Positions 41,930 through 50,953 of a DNA stretch of 64,000 nt are shown here, one piece after another. The notes below the pieces were generated by a model. The model was not told where the DNA came from. It saw nothing but the letters and a program-made list of their open reading frames with translations, and made no database searches. Both the position numbers and the translations under genes were made by a program. Within the stretch, counting starts at the first letter, position 1; each line of letters opens with the position of its first letter. The DNA lies in assembly GCA_965660075.1 (NCBI GenBank), contig CBFHYO010000006.1, positions 4,609 to 68,608 on the forward strand, written 5' to 3'. The DNA comes from CAYYFV01 sp965660075 (GTDB lineage Bacteria; Patescibacteriota; Gracilibacteria; UBA1369; GCA-2718715).

Positions 41930-42481
41930 ATGAGGATAAATTTTATAACTGGCAACCCTCAAAAAGTTGCTATAGCACAAGCAGGATTAGCACCCTTCGA
42001 AATTGTTCAAAATAATATAGATTTACCAGAGTTACAATCAATGTCATTAAAAGAGATTGCTATAGAGTCTGCCAAACACGCAATGCAAATTCTAAATCAG
42101 CCGCTAATGCTAACCGATTCAGGATTTTTTATCGACGGTCTAAATGGTTTCCCTGGACCTTTTGTAAAATGGACCAACAAAACACTTACAAATCACGATT
42201 TTCTGGCAATGCTATTAAATAAAGGCACAAGGCGAGCTCATACCGAAGATTGTGTGGTATTTGCCGAACCTGGCAAAAAACCTCAAGTATTTTATTCAAA
42301 GATTTCTGGACATATCGTAGAAACAGCAGACCAAGGACCAAGCTCAATTTCACAACTGTTTATTCCAGACCAACTAAAGCACCCGGTTGCAGATTTAAGC
42401 TTCGAACAAGAAGCTAAATTCTGGGCTGAGCATAATACTAATTATAGTCAACTCAAAGCCTATTTATTATCAAAAAAATAA
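41930..42481 (+). CDS. Ham1/RdgB-family nucleoside triphosphate pyrophosphatase
   Basis: House-cleaning enzyme that hydrolyses non-canonical purine triphosphates (ITP, XTP) to monophosphates. Visible motifs: FITGNPQKV at the start (T-G-N-x-x-K), LTDSGFFIDGLNGFPGPF (D-S-G-L and G-x-P-G loop) and the C-terminal HPVADLSFEQEAKFW in place of the usual SHR-A. The last motif is less conserved than in RdgB, so substrate range may differ. I place the start at ATG 41930 (MRINF), not at the in-frame ATG at 41810, which lies inside the divergent PLP gene. Confidence 0.85.
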   Translation: MRINFITGNPQKVAIAQAGLAPFEIVQNNIDLPELQSMSLKEIAIESAKHAMQILNQPLMLTDSGFFIDGLNGFPGPFVKWTNKTLTNHDFLAMLLNKGTRRAHTEDCVVFAEPGKKPQVFYSKISGHIVETADQGPSSISQLFIPDQLKHPVADLSFEQEAKFWAEHNTNYSQLKAYLLSKK

Positions 42482-42510
42482 GGTATTATTTAATAAATTG
42501 ATTTATAAAT

Positions 42511-43410
42511 ATGCGAATAGATTGTCATTTTCATCCTAATTTTAGTTTGTTTAGTAAATATTTGACCAAGTCAAAAGCAAATAAAATTTTCAAACAATTC
42601 GCCAAGCACAAGTTGGATGCAGTTATAGTTACCGAACATGTTTTCAAAAAACCTTATCAGTCTTTTAAAAGGCTCAAACAACTGCAGCCAAAAGATTCAA
42701 AGACTATGCTAATACCAGGGGTCGAAGCAGTTACAAAAGAGGGGATAGATGTAATTGTTTTCTCTGCAACAGATTATATTTATGAAAAAAAAGAAATAAT
42801 GACCACATGGTGCCTATCTTTAAAAGATTTACTCTCACAAGTAGCTAAAGATAAAAAATTACATGCAATTATTCCACATCCTTTTTTACCGAACCAACAA
42901 GGCCTCTTTAAAGCAATTGGATATAAAGAAGCTAAAAAAATCTTAAAAGAAATTAATTTATTCGAAAAACACAATGATTGCTTTACCCCATTGATTGACT
43001 TTTTACATTCAACTAAACTTGAGCAATTACTACCAAATCTACAAAAAAAACTCAAAAAAGTGCATACCGCACAAATAAGCTTACCACCAAATGTTCTACA
43101 GACTGGTGGATCAGATGCTCATCACAGCTGGAACATTGGATCTCACCTAAAATTACAGTGTGCAAAACCAGAGTCTATCAACCAAGCAATTGAAAAACTC
43201 CATACAATTAAAGATAGACAAATGCACTTTGTAAAAAACAAAATGCCAGCAATAATTGATTTAATTATTAATGGTACAACTGCCATTTCTGAATTATGTA
43301 TTTTAAAATTCAAAAAATCACATATAGATTTAAAAACCTCTTATCATGAAAAATGTAAAAACCTACACGAAAGCCGAAGAGAATTTAGTCAAATTAAATC
43401 ACAAGTTTAA
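42511..43410 (+). CDS. PHP-domain metal-dependent hydrolase
   Basis: Polymerase/histidinol-phosphatase (PHP) domain protein of 299 residues. Metal-binding motifs are in order: RIDCHFHPNFS (H-x-H), AVIVTEHVF, LIPGVEAVT (Glu), IIPHPFLP and GGSDAHHSWNIG (D-x-H). It is not attached to a polymerase, so it is a stand-alone phosphatase or phosphoesterase; the C-terminal ~70 residues are Lys-rich and unassigned. Its 3' end overlaps the following membrane enzyme by 65 bases in another frame, implying tight coupling to lipid head-group chemistry. Confidence 0.87.
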   Translation: MRIDCHFHPNFSLFSKYLTKSKANKIFKQFAKHKLDAVIVTEHVFKKPYQSFKRLKQLQPKDSKTMLIPGVEAVTKEGIDVIVFSATDYIYEKKEIMTTWCLSLKDLLSQVAKDKKLHAIIPHPFLPNQQGLFKAIGYKEAKKILKEINLFEKHNDCFTPLIDFLHSTKLEQLLPNLQKKLKKVHTAQISLPPNVLQTGGSDAHHSWNIGSHLKLQCAKPESINQAIEKLHTIKDRQMHFVKNKMPAIIDLIINGTTAISELCILKFKKSHIDLKTSYHEKCKNLHESRREFSQIKSQV

Positions 43411-43951
43411 AGATATAATTTTTAAACCTCTGATTATTGCTTTAACATTTCTTGGAGTTCCACCGAACTTTATTGCATCTTTATCTGCAGTGGTTGTTGC
43501 CAGTGGACTCTATTTTTCTTTCAGCCTTTCAAACCCCATGATTTTTATAGTCTGTTTGTGGATTCACTTTGTTCTCGATGCACTCGATGGTCCACTTTCT
43601 AGATTTCAAGGTAAAAATAGCAATCAGGGTGCAATAACAGATTCCTTGGTAGATTATCTTGGAGTTTTATGTGCAACTATATTCATAGGACTTTTCACTC
43701 AGACACCTGGGTATATTTTACTCCCTTTTGTTTCCTTATATTTAATGGAAATTTACAACACATTTATTTCATCAATCTTAAATTCCCAGTTAGAATATGG
43801 AACAAAACCAAGATTGATAATTTATATTTTATTAACCTTAGAAATTCTTACCACATACCAATACACCACTACCGGCATGAGTATTTTAGTTGTATTAATG
43901 ATTCCTATGGTCATAGCAAGCTTTGTAAATATTTATAAACTAGCTAAGTAA
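43346..43951 (+). CDS. CDP-alcohol phosphatidyltransferase-family membrane protein
   Basis: Integral membrane enzyme joining a CDP-linked lipid or head group to an alcohol. The family signature D-G-x2-(A)-R-x8-G-x3-D-x3-D is complete except for Ala to Ser: DGPLSRFQGKNSNQGAITDS followed by LVD. Five or six membrane helices are evident. At 201 residues it is normal for the family, which includes PgsA and Cls-like synthases; the specific product is unclear. The start at 43346 lies 65 bases inside the PHP gene; no later Met would keep the first helix, so the long overlap seems genuine. Confidence 0.88.
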   Translation: MKNVKTYTKAEENLVKLNHKFKDIIFKPLIIALTFLGVPPNFIASLSAVVVASGLYFSFSLSNPMIFIVCLWIHFVLDALDGPLSRFQGKNSNQGAITDSLVDYLGVLCATIFIGLFTQTPGYILLPFVSLYLMEIYNTFISSILNSQLEYGTKPRLIIYILLTLEILTTYQYTTTGMSILVVLMIPMVIASFVNIYKLAK

Positions 43952-43980
43952 TTGACATTTAAAGTTTTATACTTTTAAAT
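43952..43980 (+). promoter_or_regulatory. Possible promoter for the 44004 unknown-uppS pair
   Basis: TTGACA directly after the preceding stop codon, then TTAAAT at 17-base spacing, ending 23 bases before the next ATG. The -35 is perfect and the -10 moderate; a TATACT nearby has unsuitable spacing. Confidence 0.5.
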
Positions 43981-44003
43981 AAGCAGGCAATTTAATATTT
44001 CAA

Positions 44004-44774
44004 ATGTTCCAAATCAACCTCCAGGCCTCAGATATAGCCAAAATCGCCAACAACACACAACTTATTACAACATTATCAGAGCTTGATTCGGAAATTATAA
44101 AAACTATAACAACTTATGTTGGTTCAAACTCTAAAGAGTTTATTAGAACTATTAAATCAGAATTAGAATCCCAGCTGCAAAGCTCTCCACCAGATGAATT
44201 CTCTAGTTTTAAATTAACTATAAAGCAAATTATAGAGTTGGGTTCCTTGTTTCCAGTAACTAGAGCCTACCTAAGCAGTATTGCACAGGAATTGACTGTG
44301 AATAGTCAGGCTTATCAATCTATTTTGCCTCTTGGGCACTCTTACAATCAACCAGATTTAATTGCTTACAACTCTTCTTTAAAAAGGTTTCAAGAATTAC
44401 TTTTAACTCTAGATTTACCAGATCAGTTGCAAAATTTAGAGGATCATCTTACTTTGTTAAGCAATCAATTGCCTCACCCCGTAAATCAAGTCTCTTTTGA
44501 TTTACAATTATCTAAGGTAATTATAAACAAACCTGTGATAACCGATTCTCAGACTCTTACAATTCCATCTCAAATACATGTTGAGAGAATTTATTTTCCA
44601 ACTGAATCAATTTCTCATCTTTACGTTTTCCAAGGAAGTTCGGTAGGATATATAAGTGCACATCCAAAAAGTACATTCCGATTCGAAGATCAAGAAACTT
44701 ATAAGGATTTTCGCACAAACAACCCAGGCTACTTATTTACCTCCAACCTTTTACAGCCTATATTTAAAAAATAA
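44004..44774 (+). CDS. Hypothetical protein upstream of uppS
   Basis: Unrecognised 256-residue protein. The first ~170 residues are predicted helical with many Leu/Ser/Gln; the last ~80 look beta-rich (SQIHVERIYFPTESISHLYV, FQGSSVGYI). There is no signal or membrane segment. It ends two bases before uppS, so the two share a transcript. No motif suggests a reaction. Confidence 0.72.
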   Translation: MFQINLQASDIAKIANNTQLITTLSELDSEIIKTITTYVGSNSKEFIRTIKSELESQLQSSPPDEFSSFKLTIKQIIELGSLFPVTRAYLSSIAQELTVNSQAYQSILPLGHSYNQPDLIAYNSSLKRFQELLLTLDLPDQLQNLEDHLTLLSNQLPHPVNQVSFDLQLSKVIINKPVITDSQTLTIPSQIHVERIYFPTESISHLYVFQGSSVGYISAHPKSTFRFEDQETYKDFRTNNPGYLFTSNLLQPIFKK

Positions 44775-44776
44775 AT

Positions 44777-45439
44777 ATGAAACACCTAGCAATAATCTTA
44801 GACGGAAACCGAACATGGGCCCGCGAGCAAGGCAAGCCAGAATTTATGGGGCACACTCAAGGTGCCAAAAACATTCAAACAATTGTTAAAGCAGTAATTT
44901 CACATAACATCGAGGTTTTATCGATGTATGTTCTATCTACTGAAAACCTGTCTAATCGATCTCAAACAGAGTTAAAACATTTATTTTCACTGTTTGAAAA
45001 ACTAATCGACTACAAAAATCTGTTTCAAAAAAACAATATCAAACTCCAAATTTCTGGTGATCTAACTGCGCTTCCAGACTCGGTCCAACAAAGTATGAAC
45101 ACTTTATTAGATCAAACTGCTAAAAACACGGGTCTCACACTAAATTTATGCATGAACTACGGAGGCCGCGATGAAATTATTAGAGCCATCAAAAAAATAC
45201 CAAACAATATAGATGTAACCGAAGACTCCTTCGAAAAACTTTTAGATTCAGGTAACCTTCCAGATATAGACTTGGTAATTCGTACAAGTGGTCACCAAAG
45301 AATTTCCAATTTTTTACTTTGGAAATTAGCTTACGCCGAAATGTATTTTCCAAAAGTCCACTGGCCAGCTTTTTCAGAAAAAGATTTACAAGAAGCAATA
45401 GATTACTTTAAATCAACAAAACGAAAATTCGGAAAATAA
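44777..45439 (+). CDS. uppS: Isoprenyl (undecaprenyl) diphosphate synthase with altered active-site Glu
   Basis: Cis-prenyltransferase that makes the C55 lipid carrier for peptidoglycan and other cell-wall polymers. The Mg-binding Asp9 lies in IILDGNRTWA, the SxxN-W region appears as LSTENLSNRS, and NFLLWKLAYAEMYF closes the active site. In the motif usually written RTSGE-x-R, this protein has RTSGHQR: His173 replaces the Glu (E. coli Glu198). The length of 220 is slightly short for the family. It probably still supplies undecaprenyl phosphate, and its presence implies a cell wall. Confidence 0.92.
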   Translation: MKHLAIILDGNRTWAREQGKPEFMGHTQGAKNIQTIVKAVISHNIEVLSMYVLSTENLSNRSQTELKHLFSLFEKLIDYKNLFQKNNIKLQISGDLTALPDSVQQSMNTLLDQTAKNTGLTLNLCMNYGGRDEIIRAIKKIPNNIDVTEDSFEKLLDSGNLPDIDLVIRTSGHQRISNFLLWKLAYAEMYFPKVHWPAFSEKDLQEAIDYFKSTKRKFGK

Positions 45440-45495
45440 TCAATTTTATAGATAACTAAATTTTGCTAAACTAGAAATAATCTAACAAACGCAAA

Positions 45496-45888
45496 ATGTC
45501 TGAATTGTCTATATTCGAAAAAATATCCCAACGTCTAATCCCAGGCTTTATTATAGATGAAAACGATACACACATTGCCTTTTTAACAATTGGTCCACTT
45601 GCAACAGGACACACTATAGTTGTACCAAAATCAAACATTTCCGATTACTTATTCAGCCTCAACGATCAAGCATATACAGATCTATTGCTATTTGCCAAAC
45701 AAGTAGCCAAAAAACTAGAATCAAAAATAGACTGCCAAAAAGTTGCGATGATGGTAATTGGCGAAGAAGTTCCACATGTACACATTCATTTGGTGCCCTT
45801 TAAGACTGGCTTTGGATTTGAAAATCTCAAAGTACAAACTCCATCCATGGATGAACTCAAAAAAGTACATAATCAAATTGTCTCATAA
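45496..45888 (+). CDS. HIT-family nucleotide hydrolase/transferase
   Basis: Histidine-triad protein with the diagnostic HVHIHLVPF (His94, 96, 98), in which the middle His is the nucleophile that cleaves nucleoside phosphoramidates or dinucleoside polyphosphates. GHTIVVPKSNISDYLFSL is also typical. At 130 residues it is a single HIT domain. The stop overlaps the start of the following MFS gene by one base (TAATG). Confidence 0.93.
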   Translation: MSELSIFEKISQRLIPGFIIDENDTHIAFLTIGPLATGHTIVVPKSNISDYLFSLNDQAYTDLLLFAKQVAKKLESKIDCQKVAMMVIGEEVPHVHIHLVPFKTGFGFENLKVQTPSMDELKKVHNQIVS

Positions 45889-47078
45889 TGTTTAGATTAT
45901 TTAAAACCCCAAATAAGTCTCTCAAAAAAAACCTGCAATATTTAAATTATATAAATATTTTATACGGTTTAACTTTTTTTACTCCTTATATCGCACTATA
46001 TATTCAACAAAAAATCTTTAGCTTAAGTATGGTGGCACTTATTTTTTCTGTACAAACATTTGTAACAATTCTTAGTGAGTTTCCATCTGCAATGTTTTCA
46101 GACATCTTTGGGCGTAAAAAAACTCTCATACTAGCAGCATTAATTCGAATCATTTCATTTGTTATTCTTCTATTTGCAAATCACGCAGCTATATTTGTAA
46201 TTTATGCAATTTTTGCTGGATTAGCACAAAGTTTTAGATCTGGAACAGACCAAAGTCTTATATACGAAACATGTCACGAATTAGATACAGACAAAACCTT
46301 TCAAAAAGAAATTGGCCGATATTTTTCATTGTATACTATTGGAGCCACAATCAGTGCAGTAATAGCAGGTGTACTATCAAAAATCTCTTTAGAGTTTACA
46401 ATTTGGGTTTCAATAGTACCTGCGGCCATCGTTATCTATCTAACCATGTTGCTAGTCGAACCACACTACCACAAAACAAAGACTCACACTTTAAAAAAAC
46501 ACATTAAAATTCTTTCAAAAGAATTAAAACACAAAACTACTCTTAGAACATTTTTATTTATAAACAGTTTAATTGTTGCCATATTTACAATTTTACAAAA
46601 ATTCACATCTGTTTATTTAGAGTTCAAATCAATAGATATTTCATCAATTGGTTATGTTATGGCATTTTTTTATCTCTTAAACACATATGGTTATAGGCTC
46701 TCATATAGATTCACAAAAAAATTCTCCAATAATTTCACTCTAAAATTTACAGTATTAGCATTTTCATTAACTATATTATCAAGTGCAATTTCCAAAGCTT
46801 ACATTGCTACATTTATATTTCTAATTACTGGGTTTTTTTACTCGCTAATGACACCAATTTTTTCCGAGATAATAAACAATTACACTGATTCTGAAATCAG
46901 AGTCACAATGCACTCTCTTGCAAGTATCTTTACGAGTATTCAAGTAGTAATTTTATCAGTAATGATTTCTCTTTCTGCAAATCTTTTGACTATCAATAAC
47001 GTATTTTTACTACTTGGTATTATTCCAATAGTCATACTACTTAGTTTTAACAAGTCAATTAACAAAAATTGTTCTTAG
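45888..47078 (+). CDS. Major facilitator superfamily transporter
   Basis: Secondary transporter with about 12 membrane helices over 396 residues. The MFS signature between helices 2 and 3 is present (SDIFGRKKTL, the G-x3-D-x2-G-R-K loop), and the central cytoplasmic loop (about 190-215) is His/Lys-rich. The substrate is unknown; relatives include drug and metabolite exporters. It is coupled to the HIT gene by a one-base overlap. Confidence 0.88.
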   Translation: MFRLFKTPNKSLKKNLQYLNYINILYGLTFFTPYIALYIQQKIFSLSMVALIFSVQTFVTILSEFPSAMFSDIFGRKKTLILAALIRIISFVILLFANHAAIFVIYAIFAGLAQSFRSGTDQSLIYETCHELDTDKTFQKEIGRYFSLYTIGATISAVIAGVLSKISLEFTIWVSIVPAAIVIYLTMLLVEPHYHKTKTHTLKKHIKILSKELKHKTTLRTFLFINSLIVAIFTILQKFTSVYLEFKSIDISSIGYVMAFFYLLNTYGYRLSYRFTKKFSNNFTLKFTVLAFSLTILSSAISKAYIATFIFLITGFFYSLMTPIFSEIINNYTDSEIRVTMHSLASIFTSIQVVILSVMISLSANLLTINNVFLLLGIIPIVILLSFNKSINKNCS

Positions 47079-47118
47079 TGTGAATATCTCGTAAAATAAA
47101 CTAAATAATTACCAGAAA

Positions 47119-48198
47119 ATGAATCAAGAATTAAATAATTGGATATTACAAGCTCGTTCAACTGGCCATACAGACGAGCAAATCAAACAGTACTTAGTAT
47201 CTCATGGCTACAATACTCAGCAAATAGAAGACGCCTTCTTAGATTTAGATGCACCATCAAATCAACCCCAACCAGATACAAATACACCATCCGATGTAAC
47301 AGAAACTCAATCTGAGCCAGTTACACTAGACAATACTGAACCAAAATCAGAGGATAATAATTCAGCAACAACACCATCCAAGCAATATGCACAAATTGAT
47401 TCTTCTGAAACCTTAAACACAAATCAAACTCAAGACACAGAGTTAGTAACTGATCAAGCTCCAGTGGTCGAATCAAAAGAGAGCTCAAAAGATTCAGACA
47501 ACTCAACTCTTGAACAAACTCCAGATGTGGCACCTGAAAAACAATCCAAACCAGATGATTCTATAACAGCTGTACCAAACTTATCAGAAGCAAATCCTTC
47601 AGAAGAAACAAATAATAATCCAGAAAATACGCAAGAAGATGCAATGAGCACTTCTGAGCCAGAGATACAAGACACAATCGATTCAGAAGATACAAATGGG
47701 GGAGTTAGTCTAAGTTTTGGTTCAGCATCAAAAAAAGCCGAACAACAAATACAAGAGCTAGAATCTACACCCATAGAACAAGAAGAGCCAGTTACAACTG
47801 AGCAAGAACAAGAAATCAACAATCAAGAAATTAAAAATATAGAACAACAAATCGACTCAATCTACGAATCTGATAATCATTCAACAAATTACCAAAAAAA
47901 ATCATCAGTAATCCCAACGTTAATATTTTTATTACTCCTATTTGGTGGTATCACAGGTGCATATTATTACTATACTAATTATATGAATCCAACATATGTA
48001 GAGCCAGAGGTAGTGATAGAACAAGCAATTCCTGCTGCAAAAATTATACCTAAAATAGATCCCCAGCCAGAAATCACACCAGAACCAGAGACAACTCAAG
48101 AGCAAGAAATAATTACAGAACCAATAGAATTACCAGAGCCCGAAGAACCAATTCCATCAGAAACTCAAGAATTACCAGACCCATCAACTGATAAATAA
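47119..48198 (+). CDS. Single-span protein with N-terminal helical motif and Glu/Gln/Thr/Pro-rich regions
   Basis: The first ~45 residues form a compact two-helix motif (LQARSTGHTDEQIKQYLVSHGY pattern: helix, G-x-T/S-D-E-Q-I, helix, G-Y/W) that recurs at the N-terminus of many CPR membrane proteins. A long acidic disordered region (50-260) leads to one membrane helix (about 270-287, TLIFLLLLFGGITGAYYYY) and a second Pro/Glu-rich tail outside. The layout suggests a cytoplasmic domain tethered to an extended extracellular stalk. No enzyme motif is seen. It ends at a bidirectional terminator facing the atp operon. Confidence 0.78.
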   Translation: MNQELNNWILQARSTGHTDEQIKQYLVSHGYNTQQIEDAFLDLDAPSNQPQPDTNTPSDVTETQSEPVTLDNTEPKSEDNNSATTPSKQYAQIDSSETLNTNQTQDTELVTDQAPVVESKESSKDSDNSTLEQTPDVAPEKQSKPDDSITAVPNLSEANPSEETNNNPENTQEDAMSTSEPEIQDTIDSEDTNGGVSLSFGSASKKAEQQIQELESTPIEQEEPVTTEQEQEINNQEIKNIEQQIDSIYESDNHSTNYQKKSSVIPTLIFLLLLFGGITGAYYYYTNYMNPTYVEPEVVIEQAIPAAKIIPKIDPQPEITPEPETTQEQEIITEPIELPEPEEPIPSETQELPDPSTDK

Positions 48199-48200
48199 AA

Positions 48201-48223
48201 AAAACCCACCTAAGTGGGTTTTT
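48201..48223. terminator. Bidirectional terminator between the 47119 gene and the atp operon
   Basis: AAAACCCAC / GTGGGTTTT stem with loop CTAA, T run on the plus side and A run on the other, so it can end both convergent transcripts. atpC stops four bases away. Confidence 0.9.
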
Positions 48224-48226
48224 AAT

Positions 48227-48628
48227 TTATTTTTGTAATTGCTTTTCCAAACCAATCTTTTGATTTTCCAAATATTTGAGCTGGTAATCATTTAGCTTTT
48301 CAGGATTGTTTAACATTTCCCGAATTGTAGCCAATTGATCTTCTGTTCCAGACGCATCAATTTGCGATTCTAACTCAGCATACAATGCAAGAACAGTCAT
48401 TGTATTACTTTTGTTATCAAAAGAAATTACAGCATTTCTAATTACAATTACATCAGTTTTATCACCATAAGAAATTACAGCAGGCGAGAAATCTACACTA
48501 GATGTAAGGTCAGCATGTTTAGATAAAACTTGAATTTTACCACCCACAGTTTTAATAGAGAAAGCCTCAACTTCTCCATTAAATACTGAATTAAGCGGTG
48601 TTTGAATTTGTAATTTGAAAGAATTCAT
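48227..48628 (-). CDS. atpC: F1 ATP synthase epsilon subunit
   Basis: Central-stalk subunit that couples and inhibits F1. The N-terminal beta-sandwich is recognisable (FKLQIQTPLNSVFNGEVEAF, VLSKHADL) followed by a C-terminal helical hairpin. The length of 133 residues is normal. It is the last gene of the operon. Confidence 0.92.
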   Translation of the reverse strand: MNSFKLQIQTPLNSVFNGEVEAFSIKTVGGKIQVLSKHADLTSSVDFSPAVISYGDKTDVIVIRNAVISFDNKSNTMTVLALYAELESQIDASGTEDQLATIREMLNNPEKLNDYQLKYLENQKIGLEKQLQK

Positions 48629-48633
48629 AATGT

Positions 48634-50040
48634 TTATTTATTTTTTTGTTCAAATCTTTCAAGAACTTCTTCAATGTTACCCACAAGGTAGAATAGGTCT
48701 TCATCAACGTGATCATAGTCACCATCCATAATTCCTTTACAACCTGTAATAGTGTCAGATACTTTAATGTATTGACCAGGAGTACCAGTAAATTGTTCAG
48801 CTACGTGTAGATTTTGAGTCAAGAATTTTTGAATCTTACGAGCTCGGTAAACAGTTTGTTTATCATCATCAGATAATTCATCCATACCAAGAATCGCAAT
48901 TACATCTTGAAGCTCTTTGTATCTTTGTAGAATTTGTTGAACTCTATTAGCTACTGCATAGTGCTCATCACCAACTAAGTCAGCTTTAAGTGCCGTAGAA
49001 GTAGAATCTAGAGGATCTACCGCAGGGTATAAACCTAGAGAGGCCATACCACGAGAAAGTACTACAGTCGAATCCAAGTGACCAAAAGTCGTTGCAGGAG
49101 CCGGATCTGTAATATCATCTGCAGGTACATATACCGCTTGGATAGATGTAATAGAACCAGTTTTAGTAGAAGTAATACGTTCTTGTAACCCCGCCATATC
49201 TGTAGCAAGCGTTGGTTGGTAACCTACCGCAGATGGTAGACGACCAAGAAGTGCAGATACTTCCGAACCAGCTTGAGTAAATCTAAAGATGTTATCTACA
49301 AACATAAGAATGTCTTTTCCTTCATCTCTAAATTTTTCAGCAATTGTCAGACCAGTCAAAGCAACACGCATACGTGCACCTGGTGGCTCGTTCATTTGTC
49401 CGAAAACCATAGCTAGTTTATCAATTACGCCAGAGTCTTTCATTTCCCCGATCAGATCGTTACCTTCACGAGTACGTTCACCAACACCAGCAAATACAGA
49501 GTAACCACCGTGGCTCATAGCTACGTTGTGGATAAGCTCTTGGATCATTACAGTTTTACCTACACCGGCACCACCGAAAAGACCTACTTTACCACCTTTA
49601 ATGAAAGGACATAAAAGGTCGATAACTTTAATACCAGTTTCAAAAATTTCAACTACAGAACTTTGTTCAGTTAGTTTTGGAGCTGGAGCGTGGATTTCAC
49701 GTCTCTCAACATTTTTAGCAATGGCTTTGCCACCATCAATAATATCACCAGTAACATTAAACACACGACCAAGCGCATCTTTACCTACAGGTACAGTAAT
49801 AGCTTTACCAGTATCTACTACCTCTTGATCAATTTGCAAACCATCTGTCGATGACATAGCAATTGTTCTAACCAAACCTTCACCAAGGTGAGCTTGGACT
49901 TCAAGAGTTACAGTCAAATCTCCATGTTGAACAGTTAATGCATTTAACTGATTCGGAGTGTGATCTGCAAAGTAGACATCTACTACTACACCAATAATTC
50001 TGGCAATCTTACCTTTCTTAAGTGTTTTAGTCTCACTCAT
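48634..50040 (-). CDS. atpD: F1 ATP synthase beta subunit
   Basis: Catalytic subunit of F1. The P-loop GGAGVGKT lies at 156-163, the catalytic Glu in GERTREGNDL, and the signature PAVDPLDSTSTAL follows. The length of 468 is normal and no key residue is missing. It sits between atpG and atpC in the standard order. Confidence 0.97.
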   Translation of the reverse strand: MSETKTLKKGKIARIIGVVVDVYFADHTPNQLNALTVQHGDLTVTLEVQAHLGEGLVRTIAMSSTDGLQIDQEVVDTGKAITVPVGKDALGRVFNVTGDIIDGGKAIAKNVERREIHAPAPKLTEQSSVVEIFETGIKVIDLLCPFIKGGKVGLFGGAGVGKTVMIQELIHNVAMSHGGYSVFAGVGERTREGNDLIGEMKDSGVIDKLAMVFGQMNEPPGARMRVALTGLTIAEKFRDEGKDILMFVDNIFRFTQAGSEVSALLGRLPSAVGYQPTLATDMAGLQERITSTKTGSITSIQAVYVPADDITDPAPATTFGHLDSTVVLSRGMASLGLYPAVDPLDSTSTALKADLVGDEHYAVANRVQQILQRYKELQDVIAILGMDELSDDDKQTVYRARKIQKFLTQNLHVAEQFTGTPGQYIKVSDTITGCKGIMDGDYDHVDEDLFYLVGNIEEVLERFEQKNK

Positions 50041-50066
50041 TTTAATAAAAATAAATTAATAATATA

Positions 50067-50951
50067 TTATTCCATAGCAGCCTGCGCGCCAGCCAACTCT
50101 GCAATTTCTTGCGTAATAGCTGCTTGACGAGCTTTATTAAGATCCAAAGTAAGGTTCTTAATAATTTTATCAGCTGATTCTGTTGCATTCTTCATGGCAA
50201 TCATCCGAGAAGAATATTCAGAAGCTTTTAATTCGTACAATGCTTGTAAGAATAAAGCTTGCGAAATTTGTTCGTATAATTTGTCGAGTACTACATCTGC
50301 ACTTGGTTCAAATAACATAGCGTCATTTGTACTAGCTTCTAATTCTAATTCTAGTGCACCAAGGTGTGAATCAAGCATTTCTTGACTAAAAGGCAAGAAA
50401 GTTTTCACAACCGGGTAAAAAGTAAAAGAATTTTTATAGTGCGGAGCAATCAGTTTAACCTCTTTACATTGAGGATCTAAGTAAACAGATATTAATTCAG
50501 ATACAATTTCCAGTGCCTGTAATTCAGACATGTTTTCAGAAAGTTTTGTAAACTCTCTAAAAACTGGAACTTTTCTAGAATTAGCCGCATCTAATGCTTT
50601 TTTACCAATTACAATTAGTTTTCTTTGTGATTCATCTAGTTCTAACCATTCTTTAGATTCAAATAAAGCTTTGATTAGTTTGTTATTCAATGCACCACAT
50701 AAACCCTTATCAGACGAGTAAAGAACAAAAGTCGTATAACCTTCAGATCGTTTTTCAGTGTAAATACTTGAAGAGTCAGCATTTAAGTTTTGATTTAAAA
50801 CGTTCAACTGAGCTGACACAAATTCTCTCGTACTCAAAGCTTTACGCTGAAACTGCATTCTTTTAGAAGCAGCAACAAGTTGCATAGCTTTGGTGATTTT
50901 ACGAGTATTTTTCACACCACCGATCTTCTTTTTAATCTCGAGTAGGGACAT
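50067..50951 (-). CDS. atpG: F1 ATP synthase gamma subunit
   Basis: Rotor shaft of F1. The N- and C-terminal helices form the coiled coil (KKIGGVKNTRKITKAMQLVA at the N-terminus; MIAMKNATESADKIIKNLTL at the C-terminus). YSSDKGLCGALN marks the central domain. The length of 294 is normal. Confidence 0.95.
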   Translation of the reverse strand: MSLLEIKKKIGGVKNTRKITKAMQLVAASKRMQFQRKALSTREFVSAQLNVLNQNLNADSSSIYTEKRSEGYTTFVLYSSDKGLCGALNNKLIKALFESKEWLELDESQRKLIVIGKKALDAANSRKVPVFREFTKLSENMSELQALEIVSELISVYLDPQCKEVKLIAPHYKNSFTFYPVVKTFLPFSQEMLDSHLGALELELEASTNDAMLFEPSADVVLDKLYEQISQALFLQALYELKASEYSSRMIAMKNATESADKIIKNLTLDLNKARQAAITQEIAELAGAQAAME

Positions 50952-50953
50952 AA

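Noticed and set aside
47454..47822. Ser/Cys-rich 122-codon ORF on the minus strand
   Set aside because: It is the mirror of the acidic low-complexity part of the 47119 gene; no start context, promoter or family features.
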